A stretch of DNA of 64,000 nt, from NCBI RefSeq assembly GCF_933775445.1, contig NC_065872.1, forward strand, positions 8,184,001 to 8,248,000, given 5' to 3'. This document shows, one piece after another, positions 1 through 12,481 of the stretch; the first letter of the stretch is position 1, and each line of letters opens with the position of its first letter. This DNA is from Argentina anserina (Eukaryota; Streptophyta; Magnoliopsida; Rosales; Rosaceae). The position numbers were made by a program, and so were the translations under genes. The notes beneath the pieces are model-generated. The model saw only the letters and a list, made by a program, of their open reading frames with translations, was not told where the DNA came from and searched no databases.

Positions 1-1408
1 GGCGGGCCGCAACACGGCCCAATCCGACTACAGACGCGCCTTCACGCTCGCTCCAAAAATGATTCTAGGAAACACCTTTAGATAGAGCAAGCCCCACATC
101 GGGAATGGAACGCTGGTCCACCTCTACTCAACTATTAAAGGCCTAACCCTTTGTCATTTCAAGTAAGCAATCCAAACTACTTATCGTTACTCTGTAGAAA
201 TTACTATCTACCTAACTTAAGCATCGAAGAGTTGAAAACCACGCCACCGTGGTCTCTACTCTCACGAGTTGTGATGTCTGTGACAGGAAGAAGAGCAAGG
301 AGCACAACACATCATAAATCGACGTAGTGGAGTGAACTACACCGCCGTAGTACACTGCATTAACATGTATGTGCCATGAACATTGTGAACAACATATGAC
401 CAAAATCAGTTATTCACTTACTATTTAATGAAAGGAGATACATATAGATGCTTTTTGTAAATACACTAAATTTTTGTTTTACCTTTTCACGAGGAAGATA
501 CATAATGAGATATTTTGTTGAGGTTGTCTCAGTATTAAAAACATATAAACGTTTTAGGACAATTAATGGAGGTTCTCTCTCTAATAATGCAATTATAGAT
601 GCTTCATGCCTGGTTGATTGCTGATAATGAAGTTTACCACCTACTCTTATTATCTATGACTATAGATTGTGTCCTCCCAATCCTCATAAACAACTATAAC
701 AAGTAACCTTTTAACGCTATTCAGCTATTGTATGACTCTTTCCTCCATATACTGATATACCGTGTCCATTTGTTGTTTCTATATGATTAAATATTCCCCT
801 TACCTTCTGAATCCACTAGGAAGAATCCAAACTTGTTAATAATCAAACAAATCATATTCCTGATAATCATAATACTCTTCCTCCCCATTTAGATTTTTTT
901 TACTATTCCTCAAACCCCTCTAACTTGGTAGTCAAGAATTCTATAACTAACAATCTACCATGTTTTCTGACCAGTCATTTCTGTTTTATTGGTTCTATTC
1001 ATCAGCAAATTGATTAATAATTGAGGAACACAGTAAGCAGTGGGGAAATAGGGATCTAATCAACTACATCATTAATTTCATAACACTATTCTTCCCTGTC
1101 TTTAGGGACCAACATACAATTCTATATATGCCAAAGCATGACATATATGTTTATAAAGTATGATACTTTGTCTTGTTACTCTTATCTGTGGATTACAGCA
1201 AGAAATATGGAGGATTAGAGGTTGGTGGTAGGCTGCTTGCACTAATGGCTGGATATCGGATTGTTCGAATCATTACTTTGTTCGTCATTAACTTGCCTTG
1301 AACCTATTATTGCATCTCTATGCCGCCGAGTAGTTGTTGTTATACGTCAGGGTTTAGTGACGAGACTATTAAACATAAATAAAACCAATTAACATTCTAC
1401 CTACGATA
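1..1408. other. intergenic; possible LTR remnant at left edge
   Basis: No gene could be supported. The first ~370 bases look unlike the AT-rich sequence that follows: they are richer in GC and include a run near 226-300 (GTTGAAAACCACGCCACCGT and following) that has the flavour of plant LTR leader sequence. No boundary, target duplication or primer-binding site was found, so the remnant reading is weak. The 63-codon minus frame at 212-403 has no recognisable motif. From ~420 to 1408 the sequence is AT-rich with nothing recognised. Confidence 0.3.
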
Positions 1409-1864
1409 TGATATATATAATCTTTATTCAGAGCGAATATTCACTCTGGATTACAAAGTAAAGTTCTAATTTTAGCACATTTTTCGGTCAATTTTTTTAT
1501 CACAAATGATTCAATATTTAGGTATGCTATTAAAGATCATCTCTATAAAGTTTCATCTAATTCGGATATTAAAATTAGATTAAATCAATGAACGAATTAA
1601 AACTATTCAACGTGAACCGTTCGTGTAAATCTCTATTTTGAAAGCTCAAATCATTGTTAAATTGGATGAATATTTGTAGAGATGATTTTTTCGATAAGTG
1701 TGCCAAAATTGAAACTTCAATTTATAATTTCAGATTGAATGTTCACTCTGGATGATATATATATATACAGTCTATCCAAAGTGAAACTTTAGAATTGACC
1801 GAAAAATGTGCCAAAATTGGAACTTCACTCTGTAATTTCAGAATGAAGTTTCACTGTGGATAAG

Positions 1865-1866
<2 letters not shown>
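1409..1866. mobile_element. hairpin-type MITE with long imperfect inverted arms
   Basis: The left arm (about 1440-1600) recurs inverted further right. The stretch around 1452-1497 (ending in TTTTTCGGTCAATTT) reappears as its reverse complement at about 1790-1840 (starting GAATTGACCGAAAAATGTG). A second, more diverged inverted match lies at about 1650-1755. A central segment holds GTGAACCGTTCGTG. The element is noncoding and abuts a (TA)n run, which obscures the ends. No clear target duplication was found, so the superfamily is not assigned; long inverted arms are typical of Mutator-like MITEs. Confidence 0.6.

Positions 1867-1867
<1 letters not shown>

Positions 1868-1907
<40 letters not shown>
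1868..1907. repeat. (TA)n microsatellite
   Basis: About 20 uninterrupted TA dinucleotides directly follow the hairpin element. Such a run is likely length-variable between individuals. Confidence 0.95.
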
Positions 1908-1908
<1 letters not shown>

Positions 1909-2606
1909 CTGGATACTGATGGAACTATACAGACCCTAGAAATTTGTAATCTATCACCTTTACCAAATGCTAGATTTTTATGGACAAATTCCTTTTGTTG
2001 ACAAAAGGCTATACCCTTTCTTGAACAGAAGCATTTCAGCAACAAAATTCAATTGGCAACAGTAGCTGAAATCATCCTTAAATATCTGTATTAATCCCTG
2101 TAAATGCTTGCTGATTCCTGAACTATGGCAGCTGATTTAACAGCAAACAACATTTAAAAAATGCTTAGGGAATCCTAATTAGATCATGTGTTCTTAATGT
2201 GATAGTATAAGGAATTCGGATTTCCTTCGAAAGTGCTTGATTTTCAGATTGTGGAAAAACGTTTCAGAACTAGAAGATAAAACAACCACAGCAGATGAGA
2301 ATAGAATATACTTGTTTGCATCATATTCCATTTTCGCTTCGATAGATGCTAACAGAAACTATCGATCTCAAAATTATGCAAAAAGAGAAATCATATTTCA
2401 TTCAAAATGGATGCAGCTGTTGAAGAATGGGAAGAAACTACTATTAACAAGAAAATTCCATGTCCCTCATTTAAAAACTAATTATGTATATTCATGTCTC
2501 TGTGGTAATACTATTTAGAGAAGCTCCTAAACAGCTAAACCTTTAAACATTGCTTGCGCTGCGACACATGTACTGCTTCTGTTACCCTTGCTATTGGGAG
2601 CAAATC
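1908..2606. other. 3' flank of the NAPRT gene
   Basis: AT-rich sequence downstream of the minus-strand nicotinate phosphoribosyltransferase stop codon. It probably contains the 3' UTR. The 93-codon plus-strand frame at 2237-2518 has no recognisable domain and is treated as chance. Confidence 0.5.
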
Positions 2607-5600
2607 TCACTGTAACTCCCCAACAGGTGCCTCATTCAACCACAAGAAGTGAATGAAGTCATACAGTTTTGCACTTACACTAACCTGCTTAGTTTAAAAA
2701 GTTGTAGTTAGAAATACAACCACCAAAAAATGAGAATAATCTAACTAGTTGTATCGGTGGTACCTTATAGGGAGTGGGGTTTAGTCTTCTCATGTGGTCG
2801 GGCCGCATCTTCTTGAGTTGGCTGATGCAGCGCTCTCTGATGTCCTTCAATGGTGGCAGATCTTCTCTTACTCCACCTTCAATAGATGAAAAAATGATTA
2901 GAGCATTACCCAGATGCTAACAATTTGATGTATTGAAGCATTTTTCTACAGAATTAAACCAACAAAATGCTCATGTGTCCTTCAGTTTAAATCAAAAGTC
3001 TGGCAGAACTATAACGTCATTTATAAGAAACCAAAATTAAGCAATCCAAGACACAAAATAAGAAGCACGCCATTAAATAAAACCAGTATATACAGAATAA
3101 TTCGGAAAAAAACTACGTGGGTTAAATAACTTAAATGGTAAAACTGATAGCAAGAAAATAATGGGAAGCTAGTGATGTCAGATAGAAAATATGACGACAT
3201 ATCCGGAACCTGTACCTGGGCCATGCCAAAAGCATTTCATGAGTTCCTCAACACGCTGTGGCACTACATATGCTCTCTTTGATTCATTAAACGGGTGACG
3301 ACACAGGATCCGTTCTCCAACCTACACGTGCCAAAAACAACCATAATAAAGATCATCATATGGAGTGAACTGCTTGTTTTTATAGAATCCATAGGACTAA
3401 GAAACAGTAATAAACAACAAGCAGCTATGAGTATGTAGAGAACTAATGTACTTCCAACTTAAAGTTTCAAGACAAACGCTAATTGGAAAGAAAAAAAAGG
3501 TTTCGAGATAAACAGTGATTACTCTCTTTCAGTTATCTACATTTGTATTATGTTGTTGAGATAAAATCCAACTGTAAATGAGAAAATATATATAAAGAGT
3601 TAAAAAGTAAAAGACAAGGAAAGATATACGTGTATGAATGTAGCAAATTGAACTGAGGCCACTCCTTTGTACATTTGGAGGGTTGAACTCACAATACACG
3701 TGAAAGCTGAAGCAAAATTAAGCTTTATCATTTAATTTCTATTTTTCGCCTACCTCTTGGGAACAGAATCATGTTATAGAATTAAACGAGACCTTGTTTC
3801 CAGAACACAATTCTAAGTTTCTAGCATATTTAGATTCCCGAATGACAATATATCATAATTCCAATTTCAAAGCATCCTGTGTCCCAACTTCCAAGCACTT
3901 TGAAATGCCTAAACCAATTCATCCGAAATGGGTGAATGGACGCATCATTATCAACTCTTATTATAAGAAACTAAATAAAAGTAACAAAGAATCTTAGGAA
4001 CATGTTGCGGAGGAAGATTTAGCAAGATACCTTCGGAGGTGGTTCGTTTTCTCCGGTCATTATGTCTACCAGGGGATAACCTTCTTTCCCAAACAATCTG
4101 TAGGATCGTTTTTTACAAGGAATGGAGACCTAAAATAACAATAAATATTAGAATCCAGAAAAAAAGAACCGAAAAAGAATGATACTATAGATTTATTGAT
4201 CAGAAAGAGCAAACCTTTGTAACATCTTCAGAAAGTTTGATGCGAGGCTGATTATTTATCTCAACAAGCTTGAAAACACAACCCAGAGCAGCTTGAGCAT
4301 AGCAAGTAACCACATGGGTCCCAATTCCAAATGCATCAACCTCATGGCCCTACAAAACAAATAGATTAAGTAAGCTAAACGATGTTCACTTGCATCATCT
4401 GTGAAAAGGAATTGTATGTGAGAGAGAGAGAGAGAGAGAGGTTTAGGATTTAGGTGTTGGGAAAAAAAATCAAGGAGAACAGGAGTGGGTCAATGCCTAG
4501 AAAGTGTCAGTACCTGTTTGTTTAAAGCATCCAATGTTTCCTCATTTAGATCATTACTAGCTGTGATAACTGTCTTTCCAAATCCTGGTACTGCGAATTC
4601 TTTCTCAATGATGCAGAATATCTTACGAGCCTCACAGGAGAGATATGCTAGATCACCTGAATCCAACCTAATGCCAGCTGCTTTGTACCTGGGCATAGCA
4701 TCACCTAAACCATTAATTGAAACTGCAATTTACTTGTATTGAAGTATCAACTAATGTCAGCTTAATGAATCTGAGACTCGAGCAGTAGGCAACACATGGA
4801 TGACATGCAAGGACAAGAATAAATGAATGGAAAAGGAAAGATGGGAAACACGACCATTGATAGAATAACTCAATCTATAACTGCTATTTTAGGCACATCA
4901 TGTTTTAATTAAACAGTAAACCTGCCCAACTGCATCATTATTTACACAACAACTAATTACCAGAAACCCGAAAAGCTGGGGAAATAGGCCTATGGTAATT
5001 CAATCACTATTTTTTTTAAAAGTGCTACTCTGGTTATTCATATTCAAACCTGATGTACAAAATTTTCATATTTTTAGATTCACCAGATAAATGATATGAA
5101 TCATTTGATGTTCTTTGACATTCACGACTGTCGTTCATCAATTGTTATTATCATCCTCATTATCCTAGGCAATATTGTTACTTCTCAGAACTAGCTGAGA
5201 ATACCCAATTTTCCAACTCCACCCTAACTCAACTGATACTAAGCATCAGGTGAATACCACTTAATGGTTCTGTCCTCTAAGGTGTGGCATGATTAGGTTC
5301 CAGAAAATCTGTAGCATTCACATCCACATTAATAGAGCATATTCATCAACAATTGATACTCACAAGAACCTTTCATACTTACCCTAAATCATTCAGTGCT
5401 AAAGCAACCGCACAAAAGTTGGGAATTCCACTCCTCATAACCTGTAAAATGAAGGCAGGTATAATGTTACAGAGACCACAAATGTATTTTAGCTTTAGCC
5501 ACATCAATTATTAAGTAATCTAAATGATGTGTACTTACATCATATGTGTCTACAAGAGCTAGAAAGTTATCAGGGAATGCCAGGGCATACGATGTGAATG

Positions 5601-7840
5601 CTGCTAGCTCACTTTGATTGGTCTCACCAAAGGTACCATTTAATGAATTTGACCACTGTAAACACAAACATGTGTCAGTAATGTTTAAATTCATTGCTGT
5701 CATCTTAGATCCGATTAGGGAACAGGATTACAAGAAAAAAAAACTAAATGAGATGTGTGGAGCAATCTGAATGCATAACCGATGCAACATTTTGTGAAAT
5801 TTTTTTCCAAAAAAACATGCCACATGAATGATATGCTTGATAATATGTAATCATCATCATCTCAGGTTCCCAACTCATGAAAGAAGTTATAATTGAACGT
5901 CTACGAAAATATAAGGAACTATGAGGGCAGAAATATCTTACATGAGTAACAGGAATAATAATCCAGAATGAAAATGGAAGAGAACTCAAATTTAAACCAT
6001 TGCACTAAAGCATATGAAATTATATCCAGAAGAAACGATCAACAAACCTGAATTTTGCTCAACCAGGTCTGAACAAGGGTAACAAAATCCTCACAAGTAG
6101 TGCGCTTATCACTGCTGTGAAGTGTTTTATCTATAATCTCATCTGGGCTCTGCAAATAGTTGAGTAAATTAGACAGAGAATAGGTATATGTAAAATTGCA
6201 CAAATAAAAGGACCAAGATTATGAAAAGAATGTATCATAACAAGGACTTCAGACTAAACTTATTGTATTTATCCTATCCTTATCAGGCAAAATTCAACAG
6301 CACTAAGGTCATAAATTTTTATCTAAAAAATCAATGGGATTTATTAAGAAAACTAAGTAGCATTGCGATCAAAAGACGTTAAACAAAATCAATGAAATCT
6401 CCGGCAATAAGCAGTGGACACATAATGCTAATTTAAGGCCTATTAATCTGTCTGCACAAATTTTAAGGAAGATTTTGGGGCTTAAACCCAGCTGCTCGTG
6501 TACATGTAAATGGACATACCACCCCTTAGGGACAGTATACATATAAAACAAAATTTCATTCACAAACCATGAATGAGCTGACAAAAGCATGTGAATGCGT
6601 TCCACGCAAAGGGATCCCAAATATCTTTCCAGCAGCAACATTACTGTCAAAAATTGCAAAATTCAATGAAATTTGTCCAAATGTGTAATAAGAGAGATGT
6701 GAAAACTGCAAAGATAGTTACTATTATGATGCATATAATAGTATAATACTAGCATGTTTAAGAAGAAAGAAAGAAAAAACATATAAGCAACTGAATAAGA
6801 ATATAAAAAAAACAATCCTAATATGCAGCAGTGGAGTTTAACTAAAGAAGCTACCTTGTTGCATGAAATCCCCCCATGTAGCAGTACCTAGATGCCGCTA
6901 TCCCACCATCAGGTCCCTGAACATCCAACAAACACATGGTACTCATGAAAATCACCCCACTCAAAACATCAAAACAAGCAATTCAAACGTAAAAGAAAAC
7001 CCAAGCTTGTCAAAGCCAAGGCTCGTGTCAAACACACCTGAGCTCGTCGAAGCCCGAACTCGAGCAGCATTTTAGATTCTCCAGCCACAAACCGATGCCT
7101 TGCGGCATTCGTGGAAACTAATGATGCATAATTAATGAGATTCAAAAACGGCGTCTCGAGTAACTGAACCACCTGAAGGTAGTAGTAACACAAATGCACA
7201 ATTTAATTAACAGTTCCCTCAAAAATTCACTACATTAATCAAGGAAAGACAAATTCGATTCTCACGGCGATTGGTCCTTCAACTCTAACCAAAGGAACCT
7301 TGGGGAAAACGACTGATCCTTCTTGAATAGCGTAGACTTCGACTTCGGAGCAGTCGACTCCTCTCAGATAGTCAAAGAATCCTTCCTGCAAATTCATCAT
7401 CGCCGTTTCGAAAATCAGATGAACAACAAACTAACTAAAAATGTATGCAATGAGATCAAAATCGAGCCGTACATCACAGGAAGAAGACGATAACGATTGG
7501 CGGACGAAATCGATTTCATCCTCGGTTAATTTGAAATTGGCAATGAATTTGATGCATTCCTCCAGGCCGGCGAACACCGTGTACTCGCCGCCGAACGGAT
7601 TCTTCCGGAAATACAAATCGAACCTGAAATGAATTACTATGCTATTTAATAAAACTGAAGAAGAAGAAGAAACGAAACGGTGCGTTTTGGTGAGGGCGGG
7701 ACTCACACGGCGCGTTCGTTGTGCTTGCCGGCTTTCCAGTAAGCGTAGGCCATGGTGAACTGGTAGAGATCGGTGAGGAGAGGAGTCACCATTGGATTGG
7801 TGGGGCCGGGGAGTAGCTGGCCGTTGGATTTGGCTGCCAT
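2607..7840 (-). CDS. NAPRT: nicotinate phosphoribosyltransferase (NAPRTase)
   Basis: Converts nicotinate and PRPP to nicotinate mononucleotide in the NAD salvage (Preiss-Handler) pathway; expected cytosolic. It starts at ATG 7840 ([20 protein letters not shown]), followed by [20 protein letters not shown], the family's N-terminal signature. Exon 1 is 7707-7840 with a GTGAGT donor, and exon 2 (from 7623) carries [20 protein letters not shown]. Later exons give [20 protein letters not shown], then the GTHSHAFV motif with the active-site histidine region (~6560-6620). The [16 protein letters not shown] phosphate-binding region is at 4640-4695, and [20 protein letters not shown] at ~4265-4340. 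The last exons encode [14 protein letters not shown] and end [19 protein letters not shown] at 2607-2609. No disabling change was seen in the exons read. At least ten introns are present. A GA-rich run lies just upstream of the ATG. Identity is secure; not every exon edge was fixed. Confidence 0.95.
4421..4441. repeat. (AG)n microsatellite in a NAPRT intron
   Basis: Ten uninterrupted AG units lie in an intron of the nicotinate phosphoribosyltransferase gene. On the coding strand they read as a CT tract. Confidence 0.9.
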
Positions 7841-10089
7841 AGCTGAGAGAGAGAGAAGCGGATTCGGTTTTTGATTTTCTTCTACTCCTGACTAGCTGGG
7901 TTTGCTTTGGTTTTTATAGGTTCGAGGGGGGGCGTGTACGGCGGGTCGCTTGGAGAATACGGCACGAGAATGGTGGGGGATTGGTTGTCGTATGGGTCCG
8001 TTCGAAACGGAGGAGGAGGAGGAGAGTGTGGTACGGTCACGATTGAGGAAATGGAGGGAATCTGGCAGTGGTGTTTTGGTGGGGAAGGCAGCGGCGATGG
8101 GGTGACGTGTCTTGTCTGTCTGTAGCATAGGCCGCGTCTTTAAGAACCATATATATCTTGGCCCTTGGTTGTTCATTTGTTCTTGTTCGTTTTAGGTCTG
8201 GCTTTTTGATAAATTCCAATAAATAGTTGCCAAGAACAATAAATTCATTATTAGAATGTTGTTAAATCAATCTTTGAACCCTACGCCAAATTTCTTTTTT
8301 ATGAATCGTTATCAACATTTTATTAAAATGATCTCGCATATGCGGAATCGATTATACTTCATGTGATTATTTATGTTAGTTTCCATCGAATTTCTTATGA
8401 GGTTGTTGAGATACAAGGTTGTTGATCAAAAGCATTTTTTGGCGTGGGTAGTTTATCGCGTAATTAAAATGCTTTAATTGTTGTATCAAGTCTTAGGCCC
8501 GAGTTAAAACATCCAAGACTTCCTAGCCTCCTCATTTTTGATTAAGTTTGTCATGAAATAGTGGTGAGTAATACGGATGGGACGAAATGGTGGTGTCGAG
8601 GTGGGGTGGGACTGTGGGAGCTAATGGTGGCAATGACGATGGCAACCGGGTAGTTTTATTGTGTTGGAACTTGGAAGTGGATCAAGTGATGATTTCAATC
8701 TCTCAAATTGTCTTCTCCAATGAGTACACACATCTATCATATTGTTCATAACAAGCTTTGCCTAAACATCATAGTGTGGCGAGAGGACCACGTGTTAGTC
8801 TGTTGCAAACCATGTATAGTTGTGATGCATCGTTTCAATTCAATTGATGGATTTATGATTCCACCGGTGAGTGCACGTCTACCGGTGACTTTGATTTTTC
8901 ATTTTGTCGCTCGAAAAAAGACTTTGATTTGGGTCTCCCTCGACTTTAACTATAAAGCAAATGATCGGCAAGTTTGATTGACAACTCAAAATCAAAAGAG
9001 CAAGCCTTTAATCACGATGGCCAAGGTGATGTAGTAGCCCCCATTTGTCGTTGGTTTTGTAATGATGACAACCGCGGGAGTAGTTTCCTAGTTGCATTCG
9101 GACGATGGAATAGAGTTGGTGCCAACAAACTAGTACTGCACTAGTCGTGATATTGTGTAAGAATCACCATTTAGAAGAAGAATACAATCCAATTTTTCTT
9201 TTTAGATATATACATAGAGGCGATCCTGTAAAAAAGAATATCACGACGCCCAATGCAATTTTCGTTATGAAAAGAAAATGATTAGCTAAGTGAGCTAACA
9301 TTTTTTGTACATTCCTTTTTATCCATCTTATTAACTTGGTTAATGAATTTTAAGAGATCAATGAATGAGAATACACATAAAAAAGTGGTCGTAAATTTTA
9401 TATTTCCACATAGCCTAAAAATCTCAGGCAAACGTGATCTGTTTATGGAATTCCGAGATCAACGGTGACAATGTGAACTGCAAGAACGTGGTCATTGCGG
9501 CATATTTCAACCTCCGAAAAGTCTAGCTTCACTGATGACTACTGTTTTAGAGAATCGTTGGACCAGAAAAAGAGAACACAGAATTTGGTAAAAGTACAAG
9601 AACCATTTGACTAACGATCAATCTACAGAACCATAGATGCCAAAGCATTGAATTCTCGTAATCTCGTTCTTGGACCAGTCCTCTCACTCTTGAACTAGGT
9701 TGTAGGCAAAGCACCACAAAGAACCAGCATTCTGCTTTCTGTGGTAACATTACTTTAACCCAAATATAGCTTTGGAAGAAACTTGGTTTAGTTTCTTTCA
9801 TTTTGTTTTTCTCTGATCATCAATGAAACGTGAGCATTCAGGCTCTTGAAAGGAATAAACTTGCAGAAAATTTTGGACCTTTGATCGAGTTAAAATGAAA
9901 GTGATAGTTCATATTAGGCAGTGGGTGCTGCAAATAGATGGCATTGATAATTGTACACAAGACTGTCATACAGTGAAGAACAATGCCCACTTTCTCAGTA
10001 AGAGAACCGGAATAAAAGAAATATATAAAGTTTTACAAACATCATCCCCAGTTTCAACCATTTCTACAAGGTAACGAGCCTTGGCGAGT
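7841..10089. other. NAPRT promoter side and intergenic spacer
   Basis: Nearest 7841 lies the 5' UTR and promoter of the minus-strand NAPRT gene, with a GA-rich run at 7844-7856. The 7900-8100 stretch is unusually G-rich, and overlapping frames on both strands there look like composition artefacts. From 8200 to 10089 the sequence is AT-rich with no recognisable gene. Short frames at 8708-8977 (plus) and 9547-9801 (minus) show no domain. Confidence 0.6.
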
Positions 10090-10233
10090 TCATGAAATTG
10101 AATCTTTGAACAATTTCAAGAATTGCAGAAGCTGTCGATCACTAAGTACTTGTGAGCTTGTGGCTACACCAAATCCAAAATGTTGAGCAACCAAGCTTGC
10201 TTGAATCATAAGGTCCTTAGTGCAGTCCTCATC
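10090..10233 (-). other. 47-codon open segment downstream of the bHLH gene
   Basis: Reading minus, a segment beginning DEDCTKDLMIQASLVAQHFG and ending LLQFLKLFKDSIS then TGA (10090-10092) is open and has protein-like composition. Stops lie directly upstream in the same frame. An AG that could serve as a splice acceptor immediately precedes it (TTGATAAG, then ATGAGG). It lies about 90 bases beyond the bHLH stop codon, so it may be an alternative last exon, a decayed exon or chance. Confidence 0.3.
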
Positions 10234-10324
10234 TTATCAATTAGGACTCATATTCCTGTGCAATGCAAGCTATATTCATCAGTATATGCAAAGTAAGGAT
10301 ATACAAATTAACATCTTGTTAATC

Positions 10325-12481
10325 CTAAAGTGTAAAGTGCCTGTCAAGATGAAGATGTTGTTCTATCGATTTCAAGGGCCTGCTTTCTCGCCGGTCTCTT
10401 CCCATGACACATGTTTCCAGGGAACCATTGCTCTTCAGATCAGATATTTGAGCATTAAAGGGAAGTGAAACTTCAGCTGTAGCTCCCACTTCAAATTCTT
10501 TTCACAAACAAATACACATGTTAGACCCAAAAACTAGGAGCTTGTGTATAAGCTCTTAAGAATAACTGGAAAACAGAGGGAACGCTTAACACACTCACCT
10601 AGAGGATTAGTCTCCGAATGATTTACACTAATTGGTTGATGCTGCAAGAGTTCATCCCTGCAGATTCCCTTCATATGGCAACAAGGTAAAAGGACAGTTA
10701 AAACCAAATACTTGACCCCGTATGCAATAAATTTAAAGAGCAATGATTTAACCTTAGATGAGTTTGGGAGCGGAAAGGGCCCGAAGTGAGCCTGAATAGA
10801 TGATTCCAACCCAAATGCGTTTTCTGAATTGACTACATTTGACATATCTGGTACATACGACTGGTTTGGATTGTACAAATTTTGTGTTGAGGGTTCCTGG
10901 TTCATATTCAGTGTTCCTGACATGTTCAAAGGCCCATGCCTATTTTCCTCTCCACCAAATTCCATTCTTATTTGTGACAGTTGCGACGCTCCAGGTAGGC
11001 ACATGGGATGCAAACTCATACCATTTCTCATTGACAACATCTGGAATGCGATCAATTAAAAACAATCTCTCAGTTTTAATCAAAAACGTCACCTTTTAAA
11101 TCTTTTATTTTGACTGGTAACTATATCGTTGAACTTCATAGAACCGGAAGCTTTGAGAAAAAAAAGGTAGCAAACCTGTACTTGAAGCTGGAGCTGTTTA
11201 AGATACTCAATGGCTTCATCAAGCATTGAAGCCTTGTCTGTCTGCCATTGACAAACAAACTAATCCATAAGTAATCAAAATCACTCATAAGAGGAACTTA
11301 TATATTAAGTATATTATGTACACTACCTTTACCTTATTAGAATTTGGGATGAGATTCTGCAATGCCTTCATTTTCTCATTAATCCTACTCCTCCTCCTCT
11401 GCTCAACAAACCATAATGTACGTGAAAACCAGAAAGAAAGAAAAACACCATACTTGCACATGAAAAAATATATATACATAAAGAATGACAATTAGAAATT
11501 TGTAATCATATAAAAATAAAATAAAAACCAACCTTTTCAGACAAATTATGAACTTCTGCAGCTCTACTTCTCTTTGAAGAACTTCTACCACCGGATTTCA
11601 CTGCTGCCTCTTCTACCAACGCTTCAAGACCCTCCTGCATTTACAATTCTTCAAATATCTTTAATTTACAAAACAAATAAAAAACTATTGTTTCGTATCA
11701 CACATTTCCTCTTTCTTTTTTGTTCCAAGTAAATTTTTCCTAGTTATTTTCAAGGGTGAAATCTTATTATGTTCTTGAAGAACATCTTTAATTTACAAAA
11801 CAAATAAAAAACTATTGTTTCGTATCACACATTTCCTCTTTCTTTTTTGTTCCAAGTAAATTTTTCCTAGTTATTTTCAAGGGTGAAATCTTATTATGTT
11901 CTTGAAGAGAGATCAGCCAAAATGCATACTCTCCTTTTCCTTCATTTTCTAAGAAAAAGGTATAAAACAAACCATCAACAAGAATAAACAGAAGAAAAAA
12001 AAAGCTCTGATCTTTAAAGGAACGCACACATTTAACCAACAAAGCATAAGCATCCATCTTCTTCTTTTTTTTTCATTTTCTTTTAGTAAAGATTCAAACT
12101 TCGAAAAATTCAAAGTACCTCGCTTTCACAATCATAATCGTCGGCCTCATTCTCACTAGCTCCAACTGAAGACGAAGACACATTTGGACCACTGCCCGTC
12201 ACAACCGCCGTAGAGCCATCAACGCCCCTGATCCCGCTTCCCACGAAACTGTTGTTGCTCTGATGGCCGAGATTTTCCGGCAGAGTATAACCAGCAGGTG
12301 AAGACGAAAACAAGAACTGCTGTCCGCTCAAAGAAGAAGAACGCACCAGAATTTGCTGCAGAAACAGTGAGATATCGTCCGTGGACGAATGAGGCTGTGC
12401 GACTGTTACCGAAGAAGCAGGAGCTGAAGATGAACAGGAGTTGTTTTGGTAATTGTACTCAAATGTATCCCCCATTCCCAT
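10325..12481 (-). CDS. SPT: bHLH transcription factor, SPATULA/ALCATRAZ type
   Basis: Nuclear DNA-binding regulator; in Arabidopsis SPT and ALC act in carpel, fruit and light-dependent growth. It starts at ATG 12481 (MGMGDTFEYNYQNN). Exon 1 has Ser-rich segments and DDISLFLQQILVRSSSLSGQ, which matches the amphipathic helix typical of this subfamily, then an acidic stretch (SENEADDYDCESE). The following exons give the bHLH: basic region SSKRSRAAEVHNLSEKRRRS with the H-E-R contacts, helix 1 INEKMKALQNLIP, the loop, and helix 2 TDKASMLDEAIEYLKQLQLQ. The C-terminal half is Asn/Pro-rich with no further domain. The last exon reads EFEVGATAEVSLPFNAQ and onward, with stop TAG at 10325-10327. No break was seen. 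SPT and ALC cannot be told apart safely here: the neighbouring genes match both Arabidopsis loci. Confidence 0.9.
11657..11908. repeat. 127-bp tandem duplication in a bHLH intron
   Basis: The block 11657-11783 is repeated at 11784-11908 with no difference that I can see (for example CTATTGTTTCGTATCACACA occurs at the same offset in both). It lies in the first intron of the SPT/ALC-type gene. Near identity implies a recent duplication. Confidence 0.95.

Noticed and set aside
1255..1275. TTCGAATC-type motif suggesting a tRNA T-loop
   Set aside because: No matching acceptor stem, D-arm or anticodon arm around it.
2237..2518. 93-codon plus-strand frame
   Set aside because: Low-complexity, no domain, lies in the 3' flank of the NAPRT gene.
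7892..8219. Several overlapping frames on both strands upstream of NAPRT
   Set aside because: The region is G-rich promoter/5' flank; the frames are compositional and show no domain.
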